From Gordonia bronchialis DSM 43247 (lineage in GTDB: Bacteria; Actinomycetota; Actinomycetes; Mycobacteriales; Mycobacteriaceae), in assembly GCF_000024785.1 (NCBI RefSeq), contig NC_013441.1, positions 3,348,001 to 3,412,000 on the forward strand: a stretch of DNA of 64,000 bases, read 5' to 3'. Shown here piece after piece: positions 1-8,395 of this stretch. The translations under genes and the position numbers were made by a program. The notes under the pieces are model-generated. The model was not told the DNA's origin. It was given only the letters and a program-made list of their open reading frames with translations, and ran no database searches. How positions within the stretch are numbered: the first letter of the stretch is position 1; each line of letters begins with the position of its first letter.

Positions 1-2
1 AC

Positions 3-590
3 GATCCGGCGGCCGCATCGCGTCCGTTCGACAAGGATCGGGACGGCTTCGTGTTCGGCGAGGCGGCAGCGATGCTCATCCTCGAGCGCGAGGAGCACGC
101 GAAGGCGCGCGGTGCGCACATCCACGCCCGGGTGCTGGGCGCAGGCATCACATCCGACGGCTTCCACCTGGTTGCCCCGGATCCGAGCGGTCAGGGAAAC
201 GCCCGGGCGATGACCCGTGCGATCCAGACCGCAGGTCTGCAGAAGAGCGACATCACCCACATCAACGCCCACGCGACGTCGACCCCCATCGGCGACACGG
301 CCGAGGCGGCGGGTATCAACGCCGCGATCGGTCAGCACGCGGCGGTGTACGCGCCCAAGTCCGCTCTCGGACACTCCATCGGCGCGGTCGGGGCGCTGGA
401 GTCGGTGCTCACGGTCAAGAGCGTCGAGGAAGGGGTCATCCCCCCGACCCTCAACCTCGAGAATCTCGACCCCGAGTGCGACCTCGACGTCGTGCACGGT
501 GAGGTACGCCATGGGCAGATCGATTACGCGCTGAACAACTCGTTCGGCTTCGGTGGCCACAACGTGGCGATCGCCTTCGGGCGTTACTGA
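3..590 (+). CDS. Beta-ketoacyl-ACP synthase (KasA/KasB type), 3' part only
   Basis: C-terminal about 195 residues of a condensing enzyme of fatty-acid synthase II, which elongates meromycolate or fatty acyl-ACP chains with malonyl-ACP in the cytoplasm. The window starts inside the gene, so the active-site Cys is missing. What remains includes the catalytic His in [11 protein letters not shown], the Lys and second His in [15 protein letters not shown], and the terminal NSFGFGGHN motif of KAS enzymes. It is followed 47 bases later by accD6, the kas-accD6 order of the mycobacterial mycolate operon. Whether this is the KasA or KasB orthologue cannot be decided from the C-terminus. Confidence 0.95.
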   Translation, partial: DPAAASRPFDKDRDGFVFGEAAAMLILEREEHAKARGAHIHARVLGAGITSDGFHLVAPDPSGQGNARAMTRAIQTAGLQKSDITHINAHATSTPIGDTAEAAGINAAIGQHAAVYAPKSALGHSIGAVGALESVLTVKSVEEGVIPPTLNLENLDPECDLDVVHGEVRHGQIDYALNNSFGFGGHNVAIAFGRY

Positions 591-637
591 TCCCCAGCGG
601 ATCATCTCCGCACCCCCGACACCCTCAGGAGACAGCG

Positions 638-2089
638 ATGACCACATTGGCTCCCATCACCGGCCGTGAGGAAGCTGCTGATCCACGTGATCCGCTGTTG
701 CGGTTGACCAACTTCTTCGACGAAGGCTCGATGTCGCTGCTTCACCCACGCGACAAATCGGGTGTGCAGGCCGCCATCGGCCTGGTCAACGGCATTCGCA
801 CCGTCTCCTACTGCACCGATGGCACCGTGATGGGCGGTGCCATGGGTGTCGTGGGGTGTGCCCACATCGTCAACGCCATCGACACCGCCATCACCGAGCA
901 GGCGCCGGTCATCGGCATCTGGCACTCGGGAGGTGCGCGGCTCGCCGAAGGCGTCGAGGCGCTGCACGCCGTCGGACAGGTCTTCGAGGCCATGGTCCGG
1001 GCATCCGGGTACGTGCCGCAGATCTCGGTCGTCGTCGGCTTCGCCGCCGGGGGCGCCGCCTACGGGCCGGCACTCACCGACGTGGTGATCATGGCCCCCG
1101 CCGGCCGGGTCTTCGTGACCGGGCCGGACGTGGTGCGCAGCGTGACCGGCGAGGACGTGGACATGGAGTCCCTCGGCGGCCCGCTCGCCCACGGCAAGAA
1201 GTCGGGCGTGTGCCACATCGTGGCTGATTCCGAACCCGACGCCCTGTGGCGTGCACGTCGTCTCGTCTCGACCTTCGGCCGTCAGGGACACGTCGACACC
1301 GAGCAGGCCCGGGCCGGCGACACCGATCTCAAAGCCCTTCTCCCCGAGTCCAATCGGCGTGCCTACGACGTTCACCCGATCGTGACCAAGCTGCTCGACA
1401 CGCAGCTGGCCGCCGACGGCGACACCGAGATCTCCAGTTTCGAAGAGCTGCAGGCGAAATGGGCTCCGAACATCGTCATCGGGTTCGGGCGCCTCGCCGG
1501 GCGCAGCGTGGGTGTCATCGCGAACAACCCACTGCGCATGGGCGGCTGCCTGAACTCCGAAAGTGCCGAGAAGGCATCACGATTCGTCCGACTGTGTGAT
1601 GCCTTCGGCATCCCGCTGATCGTCCTCACCGACGTGCCCGGCTACCTACCGGGCGTGGGCCAGGAGTGGAACGGTGTGGTGCGGCGCGGTGCCAAACTGC
1701 TGCACGCTTTCGCCGAATGCACCGTCCCCCGCGTCACTCTGGTGACCCGAAAGATCTACGGCGGCGCCTACATCGCGATGAATTCCCGCGCCCTCGGCGC
1801 CACTGCCGTCTACGCGTGGCCCGGTTCGGAGGTCGCCGTGATGGGCGCCAAGGCCGCGGTCGGCATCCTGCACAAGAAGGCTCTGGCCGCCGCACCCGAC
1901 GACGAGCGCGAGGCGTTGCACGAACGGCTGGCCGCCGAACACGAGGCGATCGCCGGCGGTGTCGGCCGCGCCCAGTCGATCGGTGTCGTCGACGAGATCA
2001 TCGATCCCGCACGGACCCGCAGCATCATCGCCGAGGCACTCGCTGCCGCACCCGCACGGCGCGGTCGGCACAAGAACATCCCGCTGTAG
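638..2089 (+). CDS. accD6: Acyl-CoA carboxylase carboxyltransferase (beta) subunit AccD6
   Basis: 483-residue carboxyltransferase subunit that moves the carboxyl group from biotin to acetyl- or propionyl-CoA, giving malonyl-CoA for the FAS systems; it needs a biotinylated alpha subunit encoded elsewhere. The crotonase-like carboxyltransferase fold shows in the N half (IGIWHSGGARLAEG, VGFAAGGAAYGPAL) and C half (VLTDVPGYLPGVGQE, RKIYGGAYIAMNS). The ATG at 638 follows an AGGAG at about 627. Position right after a kas gene is the basis for calling AccD6 rather than another AccD paralogue. A strong hairpin terminator follows. Confidence 0.93.
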   Translation: MTTLAPITGREEAADPRDPLLRLTNFFDEGSMSLLHPRDKSGVQAAIGLVNGIRTVSYCTDGTVMGGAMGVVGCAHIVNAIDTAITEQAPVIGIWHSGGARLAEGVEALHAVGQVFEAMVRASGYVPQISVVVGFAAGGAAYGPALTDVVIMAPAGRVFVTGPDVVRSVTGEDVDMESLGGPLAHGKKSGVCHIVADSEPDALWRARRLVSTFGRQGHVDTEQARAGDTDLKALLPESNRRAYDVHPIVTKLLDTQLAADGDTEISSFEELQAKWAPNIVIGFGRLAGRSVGVIANNPLRMGGCLNSESAEKASRFVRLCDAFGIPLIVLTDVPGYLPGVGQEWNGVVRRGAKLLHAFAECTVPRVTLVTRKIYGGAYIAMNSRALGATAVYAWPGSEVAVMGAKAAVGILHKKALAAAPDDEREALHERLAAEHEAIAGGVGRAQSIGVVDEIIDPARTRSIIAEALAAAPARRGRHKNIPL

Positions 2090-2115
2090 AACGACGCGGT
2101 AGCACTCACTTTCGC

Positions 2116-2150
2116 CGCCCGGCCCCCGACGAACCGTCGGGGGCCGGGCG
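2116..2150 (+). terminator. Strong hairpin terminator after accD6
   Basis: Perfect 15-bp inverted repeat (2116-2130 and 2136-2150) with a 5-base loop, then CACTTTT. It closes the kas-accD6 operon and separates it from the caspase-like gene, so that gene probably has its own promoter in 2151-2236. Confidence 0.85.
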
Positions 2151-2236
2151 CACTTTTCGGGTAGTGGACTACTCACGAGAATCCGCCGACACGAGATCAC
2201 TCTCGACGCTGTCACCATCGGATCCGAGGAGAACCC

Positions 2237-3754
2237 ATGACCACCACCGCAGAACCCACCGCCGGACACAACCCATTCGGGCCAGCCGAGGACGCACCGC
2301 GCCAGGCCGCCACGAAAGCCGCCAATGTCCATGGCGAGTGCAGCATCCAGACCTTCAGCTCGGCCGGCTCGCTGGGCCAGACCCACGCCGACGCACAGGG
2401 TTTCACCGACTATCTCAACGTTTTCAGCCCCGGCAACTTCCGGTACCGCGACGCACAGGTCAAGTTCTGGGAGTACACCGAGCCCTACGACGACTGGCAG
2501 GGCACCTTCGGCTCCGACGCCGTGCAGGCCTTCTACCACTCCGGCCACGGCACGATGGATGGCAACGGCGTCTTCTACGCACCGCTGGGCGCCATGTGGG
2601 ACAACAAGGACTGGGTCAACAGCACCCAGATGCTGCTGGGCAACGAGCGGTTGCGCTACCTGTTCTGGTCGACCTGCCTGTCACTGCGAGTCCTCGACGG
2701 CCAGAGTCCCATCCGCACCTGGAACGGGCGCAGTCCCGGGGTGCGGATGATCTTCGGCTGGGAGACAGTCAGCTGGGACAGCCCGGTCTACGGCCGGCGG
2801 TTCTGGGATCACTGGAACATGCGGAAGTCGTTCTCCAAGGCATGGATGGACGCGGGCTGGGACGCCGGACACGATCAGGCGCCCAGTGCCGTCGGGATCG
2901 GCGGATCGCAGGCCGAGGCGCAAAACCGCGTCTTCCACGAGGGTGAGAACCTGGGCACGCTGCAGTGGGGTGCCGCGGCGCAGAACTGGTGGTGGTGGAC
3001 CTGGTACACCGCAGCGCGTTCGGTGGCGCCGGCGACGACGCTGGAATCCGTTCCGCAACAGGCCTATGTCCTCGAACTCGGTGACGTATCGCGGTTGCTT
3101 CCGGCACTCGACGGTGTCGGCCGCACCGACGTCGTCGGCGACGGACTGGCACGCGTCGAACTCACCGCGCAGTCCTCAGCCGCCCTCGAGGTGTCGGTAC
3201 CGCCGTCGGACGAGACCGTCCTGGAGTCCGCCGATCGCGTCCGCTCGGCTCTCGATCTCGACGACATCGAGCTGCGGGGGCACCTCGTGCGGACCCAGCG
3301 GTCCGCGGGGGCGCGCGCTGACGGGACCGACGAATCGCCCGGGACGGTCAGCGGATACGTCGTCGAGTACCGGCAGGAGGTCGACGGCATCGAGGTCATC
3401 ACGCCGCAATCCGGTTATGTCCGTGTGCATCTCGACGCTGCCGGGACCGCGATGTCCGCCGACGTGACCGTCCGGCCGGTCGACGCCGCACGCCGACAGC
3501 CGGTCCTGGAACCGCCCGTCGCCCAGGGCGATTCGGGGACTCGCGGAGCGGACGGGATCGATGCAGCACTGCGGTCCGCGCAACTGGCCCACCCCTCGGT
3601 ACCCGACGACGCCGCGCCGCTGCCGGGTTCGCGTCGTGTCGGCTACCAACTCAGCGGCGCCACCGCCCATCTGGGTGCGACCGCGGGATATCTCGTCGAC
3701 TTCGGTGACGGACTGCAGAAGAAGATCTACGTCAGCACCGCCCTCAACAGTTGA
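2237..3754 (+). CDS. Caspase-like (clan CD type) protein with C-terminal propeptide-like domain
   Basis: 505-residue protein, probably of the DUF6345 type (family name from memory). Residues about 30-270 hold AFYHSGHG (H104-G105) and LFWSTCLSL (C147), the His-Gly and Cys arrangement of clan CD cysteine peptidases (caspase, gingipain, legumain). A Trp run lies at 251-254. Residues about 373-415 (YVVEYRQEVDGIEV, then YVRVHLDAAGT) resemble the FTP/PepSY propeptide domain of thermolysin-like peptidases. No signal peptide or membrane segment is seen. The gene is flanked by terminators on both sides, so it is monocistronic. ATG preceded by GAGGAG. Peptidase activity is inferred only from motif spacing. 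Confidence 0.6.
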   Translation: MTTTAEPTAGHNPFGPAEDAPRQAATKAANVHGECSIQTFSSAGSLGQTHADAQGFTDYLNVFSPGNFRYRDAQVKFWEYTEPYDDWQGTFGSDAVQAFYHSGHGTMDGNGVFYAPLGAMWDNKDWVNSTQMLLGNERLRYLFWSTCLSLRVLDGQSPIRTWNGRSPGVRMIFGWETVSWDSPVYGRRFWDHWNMRKSFSKAWMDAGWDAGHDQAPSAVGIGGSQAEAQNRVFHEGENLGTLQWGAAAQNWWWWTWYTAARSVAPATTLESVPQQAYVLELGDVSRLLPALDGVGRTDVVGDGLARVELTAQSSAALEVSVPPSDETVLESADRVRSALDLDDIELRGHLVRTQRSAGARADGTDESPGTVSGYVVEYRQEVDGIEVITPQSGYVRVHLDAAGTAMSADVTVRPVDAARRQPVLEPPVAQGDSGTRGADGIDAALRSAQLAHPSVPDDAAPLPGSRRVGYQLSGATAHLGATAGYLVDFGDGLQKKIYVSTALNS

Positions 3755-3760
3755 GAACAG

Positions 3761-3796
3761 CGCTCGACCCCGGCCGGACACGGCCGGGGTCGAGCG
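3761..3796. terminator. Bidirectional hairpin terminator
   Basis: Perfect 15-bp inverted repeat (3761-3775 and 3782-3796) with a 6-base loop, between the caspase-like gene on the plus strand and the convergent DUF3145 gene on the minus strand. It can serve both. Confidence 0.85.
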
Positions 3797-3807
3797 CAGG
3801 ACCGGTG

Positions 3808-4326
3808 TCAGCCGACGCGCTGCTGCAACCAGGTCACCTCGGCACCTGCGCCGCCCATTCGGTACGGCTCGAGTGCGTCGTCCCAGGCGGTCCCGATGGC
3901 GGCCTCGAGTTCGCCGGCGAGTCCGGCGCTGTCGGGCTGCGCCTCGATCATCGCGCGCAACTGCATCTCGCCGATCACCACGTCACCGTTGGCGCTGGTG
4001 GAGCCACGCCACAGTCCGAGTCCCGGAACATAGCTGAACCGCTCACCATCGACGCCGTCGCTGGCGTTCTCGGTGACCTCGAAGCGCAGCGCCGACCATT
4101 CGCGCAATGCCGTCACCAGGCGGGCTGCGGTGCCCACCGGGCCGGCCCAGTCCACCGTCGCACGCTGCAAACCGGGGTCGGCTTCTTGCGCGGACCACTT
4201 CAGGTTGGCCCGCGCGTTCAGGGTCGACGACAGAGCCCACTCCACGTGCGGGCACAGCGCCACCGGCGCCGAGTGGATGTACACCACTCCAGTCGTCATG
4301 TCCGCAAACTGATTCAGATTGCGCAC
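3808..4326 (-). CDS. DUF3145 family protein
   Basis: 172-residue protein of a family conserved in Actinobacteria and without known function. Recognisable stretches are NQFADMTTGVVYIHSAP, HVEWALSSTLNARANLKW, TGVDGERFSYVPGLG-like and TAWDDALEP. No membrane segment or signal peptide. The frame is open further upstream to 4392, but the GTG at 4326 has a GGAGG seven bases before it and gives the family's usual N-terminus, so I start there. It converges on the caspase-like gene. Confidence 0.85.
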   Translation of the reverse strand: MRNLNQFADMTTGVVYIHSAPVALCPHVEWALSSTLNARANLKWSAQEADPGLQRATVDWAGPVGTAARLVTALREWSALRFEVTENASDGVDGERFSYVPGLGLWRGSTSANGDVVIGEMQLRAMIEAQPDSAGLAGELEAAIGTAWDDALEPYRMGGAGAEVTWLQQRVG

Positions 4327-4494
4327 CTTGTTCACCTCCGGTTGTCGACGAGGAACGTCTTCCCCAACACACCTCGAGACACCGGATATCACACTGCTGT
4401 TGTTTATTGTGCCTCATGGTGCGCGTGTTGCGCTAGTGGCACCCGGAGAAAGTGGCGGTTCGACCGACGGCGGCACCGCGACCGCGACGATGCG

Positions 4495-5307
4495 TCAGTC
4501 CGACAGCGCCGACACGACGGAGTCGTTGAACTCGCTCCACAGCGGCTTGGCCCAAGCTCCAAAATCCCGATCGGTCAGCACCACGCAGGCCGCCGCCAAC
4601 TCGGGATCGACCCACAGGAAGGTGCCGGACTGCCCGAAATGCCCGAAGGTCGCGGGCGAGTTTGTCGACCCGGTCCAGTGCGGTGACTTGTGCGCCCGGA
4701 TCTCGAAGCCCAGACCCCAGTCATTGGGACGGTGCCGGCCATATCCCGGCACAAAACCGTCGAGCCCGGGAAACTGCACCGTCCGCGCGGCGTGCGCGGT
4801 CTGCGACGACACCAGTCGCGGGTCGAGCAGTTCGCCGGCAAAGGCGCCGAGGTCGGCGACGGTCGAGCGCGCACCGTGTCCGGCGGGCCCGGCCAACTCC
4901 GACGACGCCATGCCGAGCGGCTCGAAGACGGCGGCGGCAAGGTAGTCCCCGAAGGCGATCTCGGTGGCCGCCTCGACCGTCTCGGCGAGGACCTCGAAGC
5001 CGGCACTGGAGTAGATGCGCTTCTCCCCCACTCCGGCCTCCACGTCGCGGGTGGCGAAGGCGAGCCCGGATGCGTGGGCGAGCAGGTGGGCGATGGTCGC
5101 CCCCGGGGGGCCGGCCTCCTCGTCGAGTTCGACGGCCCCTTCCTCCACCGCGACCAGAATCGCCTCGGCGACCAACAGTTTGGTCACCGAGGCGAGTGGA
5201 TAGACGCGGTCGGGGTCGCCGAATGTCTCGGCGACCCCGTCGGTGGTGATGACCGCCGCCGACACATGATCGACCGGCCAGGCGGCAAGCGACTCCAGTA
5301 CGGACAC
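4495..5307 (-). CDS. Beta-lactamase-fold serine hydrolase
   Basis: 270-residue protein of the beta-lactamase/DD-peptidase superfamily (class C/esterase type). The three signature motifs are present: SVTK (S40, K43; nucleophile and base), YSS at 99-101 in the Tyr-x-Asn position, and HFG at 223-225 in the Lys-Thr-Gly position. No signal peptide is seen, so it is probably cytoplasmic and an esterase or amidase rather than a secreted antibiotic-resistance enzyme. It lies alone on the minus strand between DUF3145 and the alcohol dehydrogenase gene. Substrate unknown. Confidence 0.8.
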   Translation of the reverse strand: MSVLESLAAWPVDHVSAAVITTDGVAETFGDPDRVYPLASVTKLLVAEAILVAVEEGAVELDEEAGPPGATIAHLLAHASGLAFATRDVEAGVGEKRIYSSAGFEVLAETVEAATEIAFGDYLAAAVFEPLGMASSELAGPAGHGARSTVADLGAFAGELLDPRLVSSQTAHAARTVQFPGLDGFVPGYGRHRPNDWGLGFEIRAHKSPHWTGSTNSPATFGHFGQSGTFLWVDPELAAACVVLTDRDFGAWAKPLWSEFNDSVVSALSD

Positions 5308-5358
5308 GAAGCCGACGTTACCGCCCCGCCCGCCGATCGTGATGGCCGGCGGTCGGCG

Positions 5359-6489
5359 TCACCAGTCGGCTTCGGTGTAGCGGATCACGCCGCGGATGTT
5401 CCTGCCCTCGAGCATGTCCTGATAGCCGTCGTTGATCTGATCGAGACGGTACTGCCGGGTGATCATGTCGGCGATGTTGAGCTTGCCGATCTTGTACATC
5501 GATAGCAGCTGCGGGATGTCGAGCTTGGGATTGGCACCGCCGAAGATGCTGCCCTGCAGGTTCTTCTGCAGCAACGTCAGCATGGCGAGGTTCAGGGTGA
5601 CATCGCTCTCCATCATGTTGCCCATGCCGGTCAGCACGCAGGTGCCCGCCTTGGCGGTGATACCCATCCAGGTGTCGACGTCGCGTCCGTGCACCTCGCC
5701 GACGGTGACGATGACCTTGTGGCACATGTGGCCGTGGGTGATCTCGGCGATACTCATCGCGGCTTCCTCGACGGAGGCAAAGGCATGCGTCGCACCGAAT
5801 TTCAGCGCCTGCTCACGCTTCCACTCCACCGGGTCGATGGCGAAGACGTTGCGCGCACCGGCGATCACCGCCCCCTGCAGTGCAGCGGTACCCACACCGC
5901 CGACGCCGACGATGGCGACGTCCTCACCTGGGCGGACGTCACCGCTGCGCGTCGACGACCCGTAGCCGGTCGGGATTCCGCAACCGCAGAGTGCGGCCAC
6001 CTCGAACGGGATGTCCTTGTCGATCTTCACCGCCGAGGCCTCGTGCACCACCATGTACGGCGCGAAGGTGCCCAGCAGCGTCATCGGGTAGACGTTCTCC
6101 CCCTTGGCGGTATGGATGCGGAAGGTGTTGTCCGACACCGCCTCACCCTGGAGCAGCATCGCCCCGAAGTCGCACAGGTTCGCCAGGCCCGCCTTGCAGG
6201 ACGGACACTTCCCGCACGACGGGATGAACGAGAGCACCACGTGGTCGCCGACCTCGAAGTCGGTGACACCCTCGCCGACCTGTTCCACGACACCCGCACC
6301 CTCGTGTCCGCCGAGTATCGGGAAGCCGGCCATCGGAATCCCGCCGGTCATCAGATGGTGATCGGAGTGGCACATGCCCGCCGCTTCCATCCGGATCTTG
6401 ATCTCGCTCGGTGCCGGGTCCCCGATCTCGATCTCTTCGATCTCCCACGGCTTGTTGAGCTCCCGCAGCAGCGCACCCTTGGTCTTCAC
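5359..6489 (-). CDS. NDMA-type zinc-dependent alcohol dehydrogenase
   Basis: 376-residue medium-chain dehydrogenase that oxidises alcohols with a tightly held nicotinamide cofactor. It resembles the actinobacterial group assayed with N,N-dimethyl-4-nitrosoaniline as artificial acceptor. Catalytic zinc ligands are C40 and H62 (GHEGAG); structural zinc cysteines are C92, C95, C98 and C106; the Rossmann glycines are in VGVGGVGTAA. The frame is open to 6639, but the GTG at 6489 has GGAGG directly upstream and gives the normal N-terminus. A candidate KstR-type box lies 97 bases upstream of the start. The physiological substrate is not evident. Confidence 0.88.
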   Translation of the reverse strand: MKTKGALLRELNKPWEIEEIEIGDPAPSEIKIRMEAAGMCHSDHHLMTGGIPMAGFPILGGHEGAGVVEQVGEGVTDFEVGDHVVLSFIPSCGKCPSCKAGLANLCDFGAMLLQGEAVSDNTFRIHTAKGENVYPMTLLGTFAPYMVVHEASAVKIDKDIPFEVAALCGCGIPTGYGSSTRSGDVRPGEDVAIVGVGGVGTAALQGAVIAGARNVFAIDPVEWKREQALKFGATHAFASVEEAAMSIAEITHGHMCHKVIVTVGEVHGRDVDTWMGITAKAGTCVLTGMGNMMESDVTLNLAMLTLLQKNLQGSIFGGANPKLDIPQLLSMYKIGKLNIADMITRQYRLDQINDGYQDMLEGRNIRGVIRYTEADW

Positions 6490-6585
6490 TTCACATCCTC
6501 CATTCGCCCCGGCACCGTGTGCATGCCGGGAATTCCACCCGCAATGGTGATTTCCCTTGTGAGGGTAGTCACTCGGAGCGAAAAA

Positions 6586-6599
6586 TGAAACGTGTTCTA
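6586..6599. promoter_or_regulatory. Candidate KstR-type operator upstream of the alcohol dehydrogenase
   Basis: TGAAACGTGTTCTA matches all eight fixed bases of the TNNAACNNGTTNNA motif published for KstR, the TetR repressor of sterol and lipid catabolism. It lies in the upstream region of the dehydrogenase. One such match is expected by chance in a window this size, so position is the main support. Confidence 0.4.
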
Positions 6600-6646
6600 G
6601 TCTGTGTTTCTTCTGAGTCGTGTCGTCGCAGTTCAGCACCTACGAG

Positions 6647-6692
6647 ACACGCCGGCCCGGACACCCGTGGCGAGGTGTCCGGGCCGGCGTGT
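6647..6692 (-). terminator. Hairpin terminator after the fadD gene
   Basis: Perfect 18-bp inverted repeat (6647-6664 and 6675-6692) with a 10-base loop, just downstream of the FadD stop on the minus strand. It insulates the alcohol dehydrogenase promoter from read-through. Confidence 0.8.
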
Positions 6693-6721
6693 GTGAACCG
6701 AGGGTGTGCGGTCAGGTGGCG

Positions 6722-8326
6722 TCAGTGCGCCAGACCGGCGTCCTTGCTGCCGTAGGTGTTGCGCAGCGTCGGCTTGACGACCTTGCCGCCGGCATTGCGG
6801 GGCAGTTCGTCGACGATCACGATGTCCTTGGGGTGCTTGAAGCGCGCCAGGTTCTCGTTCAGGTACGGCTCGAGGTCCTCGAGGGTCAGGTCGTCGACGC
6901 GCTCGGCGAGGACGACGACCGCCACCGGCACCTCGCCCCACTTCTCGTGTGCGCGACCGATGATCGCGGCCTCGCTGATCTTCTCGTGGCCGAACAAGAC
7001 GTTCTCGACCTCGGCGCAGTAGATGTTCTCGCCGCCGGAGATGATCATGTCCTTGGCGCGGTCGACGACGTAGATGAAGCCCTCGTCGTCCTGGCGGACC
7101 AGGTCACCGGAGTGGAACCAGCCGCCGTGGAAGGCATCCGCGGTGCCCTGTTCGTTCTGCCAGTAGCCCTTCATCATGTTGGGCCCGCGGTAGACGATCT
7201 CCCCGACCTCGCCAGGCTTGACGTCGTTCATCTCGGGGTCGACGATGCGCGCGGTCACCGCGGGCACCACCTTGCCGATGGAGCCGAGCTTGCGCAGGGC
7301 ATCCTTGCCCTCGAGGACACAGGTGATCGGCGACATCTCGGTCTGGCCGAAGACGGCCACGTTGATGGCGTCCGGGAAGGTGTCGGCCATCGCGTGCAGC
7401 ACGGTGTCCGACGCCGGCGCGGCACCCCAGCTGATCACGCGCAGTTTCAGGTCGCGCGGCTTGGCCTGCTGGGCGGCACAGACGGCCTGCCACTGGGCCG
7501 GCACCAGGAAGATCGAGGTGGTGCCCTCGCGCTCCAGAGTGTCGAGCATGTCGTTGGGATCGAAGGCCCCCAGCGGGTGGATCACCGACAGCGCACCCAT
7601 GTAGAACAGCGGCGCCATGGCGCCCAGTCCGGCGATGTGGAACATCGGCGCCACACACGAGCCCACGTCGTCGGAGCGGGTGTGCAGGGCCTGCAGACAG
7701 GTCACCGCCTGGGCCTGGATGTTCTGGTGGGTGAGCATGGCGCCCTTAGGTTTTCCGGTGGTACCCGAGGTGTACATGATGAGTGCGACGGTCTCTTCGG
7801 GGACGTCGATCTCCGGCAGATCCGAGGCGTCTCCGGCCACCAGATCCTCGTAACGCAGGTGTGCCTCGTTGGTGGTGTCCCCGACGACCACGGTGGCGTC
7901 GATCGCGCCCGTCGCCGCACTCACGGCGTCGGCAAGCGGGGCCAGCAGCGACTCGGTGACGATCACCTTGGCACCGCTGTCGGTGACCAGGAAGGAGATC
8001 TCGGCCGGGTTCATCCGGATGTTGACCGGCACCGGGATCGCACCGATCAGGTTGGCGCCCAGGGTCGCCTCGACGTACTCGGAACGGTTGAGCAGCAACA
8101 GCAGGATGCGATCGCCGAACTGCACGCCCCGGCGGCTGAGTGCCGCGGCGAAGGCGCGCGAACGCTCGTCGAGTTCACGCCACGTGGTGACCTTGCCCAT
8201 GAACTTCAGCGCCGGATTGTCCGGGGTCATGAACGCATGCCGGCGGATCTGGTTGTTCCAGTGGTTGCGGCGCGAGCGCAACGGTTCGGTCGCGAGATCG
8301 CTGCTCGAGTCGAGGGTCACGGTCAT
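6722..8326 (-). CDS. Acyl-CoA synthetase, FadD5-like
   Basis: 534-residue adenylate-forming enzyme that activates a carboxylic acid to its CoA thioester through an acyl-AMP. Visible motifs: P-loop YTSGTTGKPKGA, GQTEMSP, GWFHSGDLV and the C-terminal DMIISGGENIYCAE and LPRNAGGKV with the catalytic Lys. The sequence recalls M. tuberculosis FadD5 along its length (LVPAQWQAVC, LRVISWGAAPA). ATG at 8326 follows AAGGAG. The hydratase gene lies just upstream on the same strand, suggesting joint transcription. A partial KstR-like core (AACGTGTT) is in the gap between them. Confidence 0.9.
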   Translation of the reverse strand: MTVTLDSSSDLATEPLRSRRNHWNNQIRRHAFMTPDNPALKFMGKVTTWRELDERSRAFAAALSRRGVQFGDRILLLLLNRSEYVEATLGANLIGAIPVPVNIRMNPAEISFLVTDSGAKVIVTESLLAPLADAVSAATGAIDATVVVGDTTNEAHLRYEDLVAGDASDLPEIDVPEETVALIMYTSGTTGKPKGAMLTHQNIQAQAVTCLQALHTRSDDVGSCVAPMFHIAGLGAMAPLFYMGALSVIHPLGAFDPNDMLDTLEREGTTSIFLVPAQWQAVCAAQQAKPRDLKLRVISWGAAPASDTVLHAMADTFPDAINVAVFGQTEMSPITCVLEGKDALRKLGSIGKVVPAVTARIVDPEMNDVKPGEVGEIVYRGPNMMKGYWQNEQGTADAFHGGWFHSGDLVRQDDEGFIYVVDRAKDMIISGGENIYCAEVENVLFGHEKISEAAIIGRAHEKWGEVPVAVVVLAERVDDLTLEDLEPYLNENLARFKHPKDIVIVDELPRNAGGKVVKPTLRNTYGSKDAGLAH

Positions 8327-8356
8327 CGGTGTATCTCCTTCGTCTGGTTCAGATGT

Positions 8357-8370
8357 CGAAACGTGTTGTG
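8357..8370. promoter_or_regulatory. Partial KstR-like half-site pair upstream of fadD
   Basis: The core AACGTGTT (8360-8367) matches the invariant centre of the KstR motif, but both outer T/A positions are wrong. It is listed because a second, perfect copy lies before the neighbouring dehydrogenase. Confidence 0.25.
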
Positions 8371-8395
8371 GGCGGCGGGTTGTGCCGGCGTGGTG

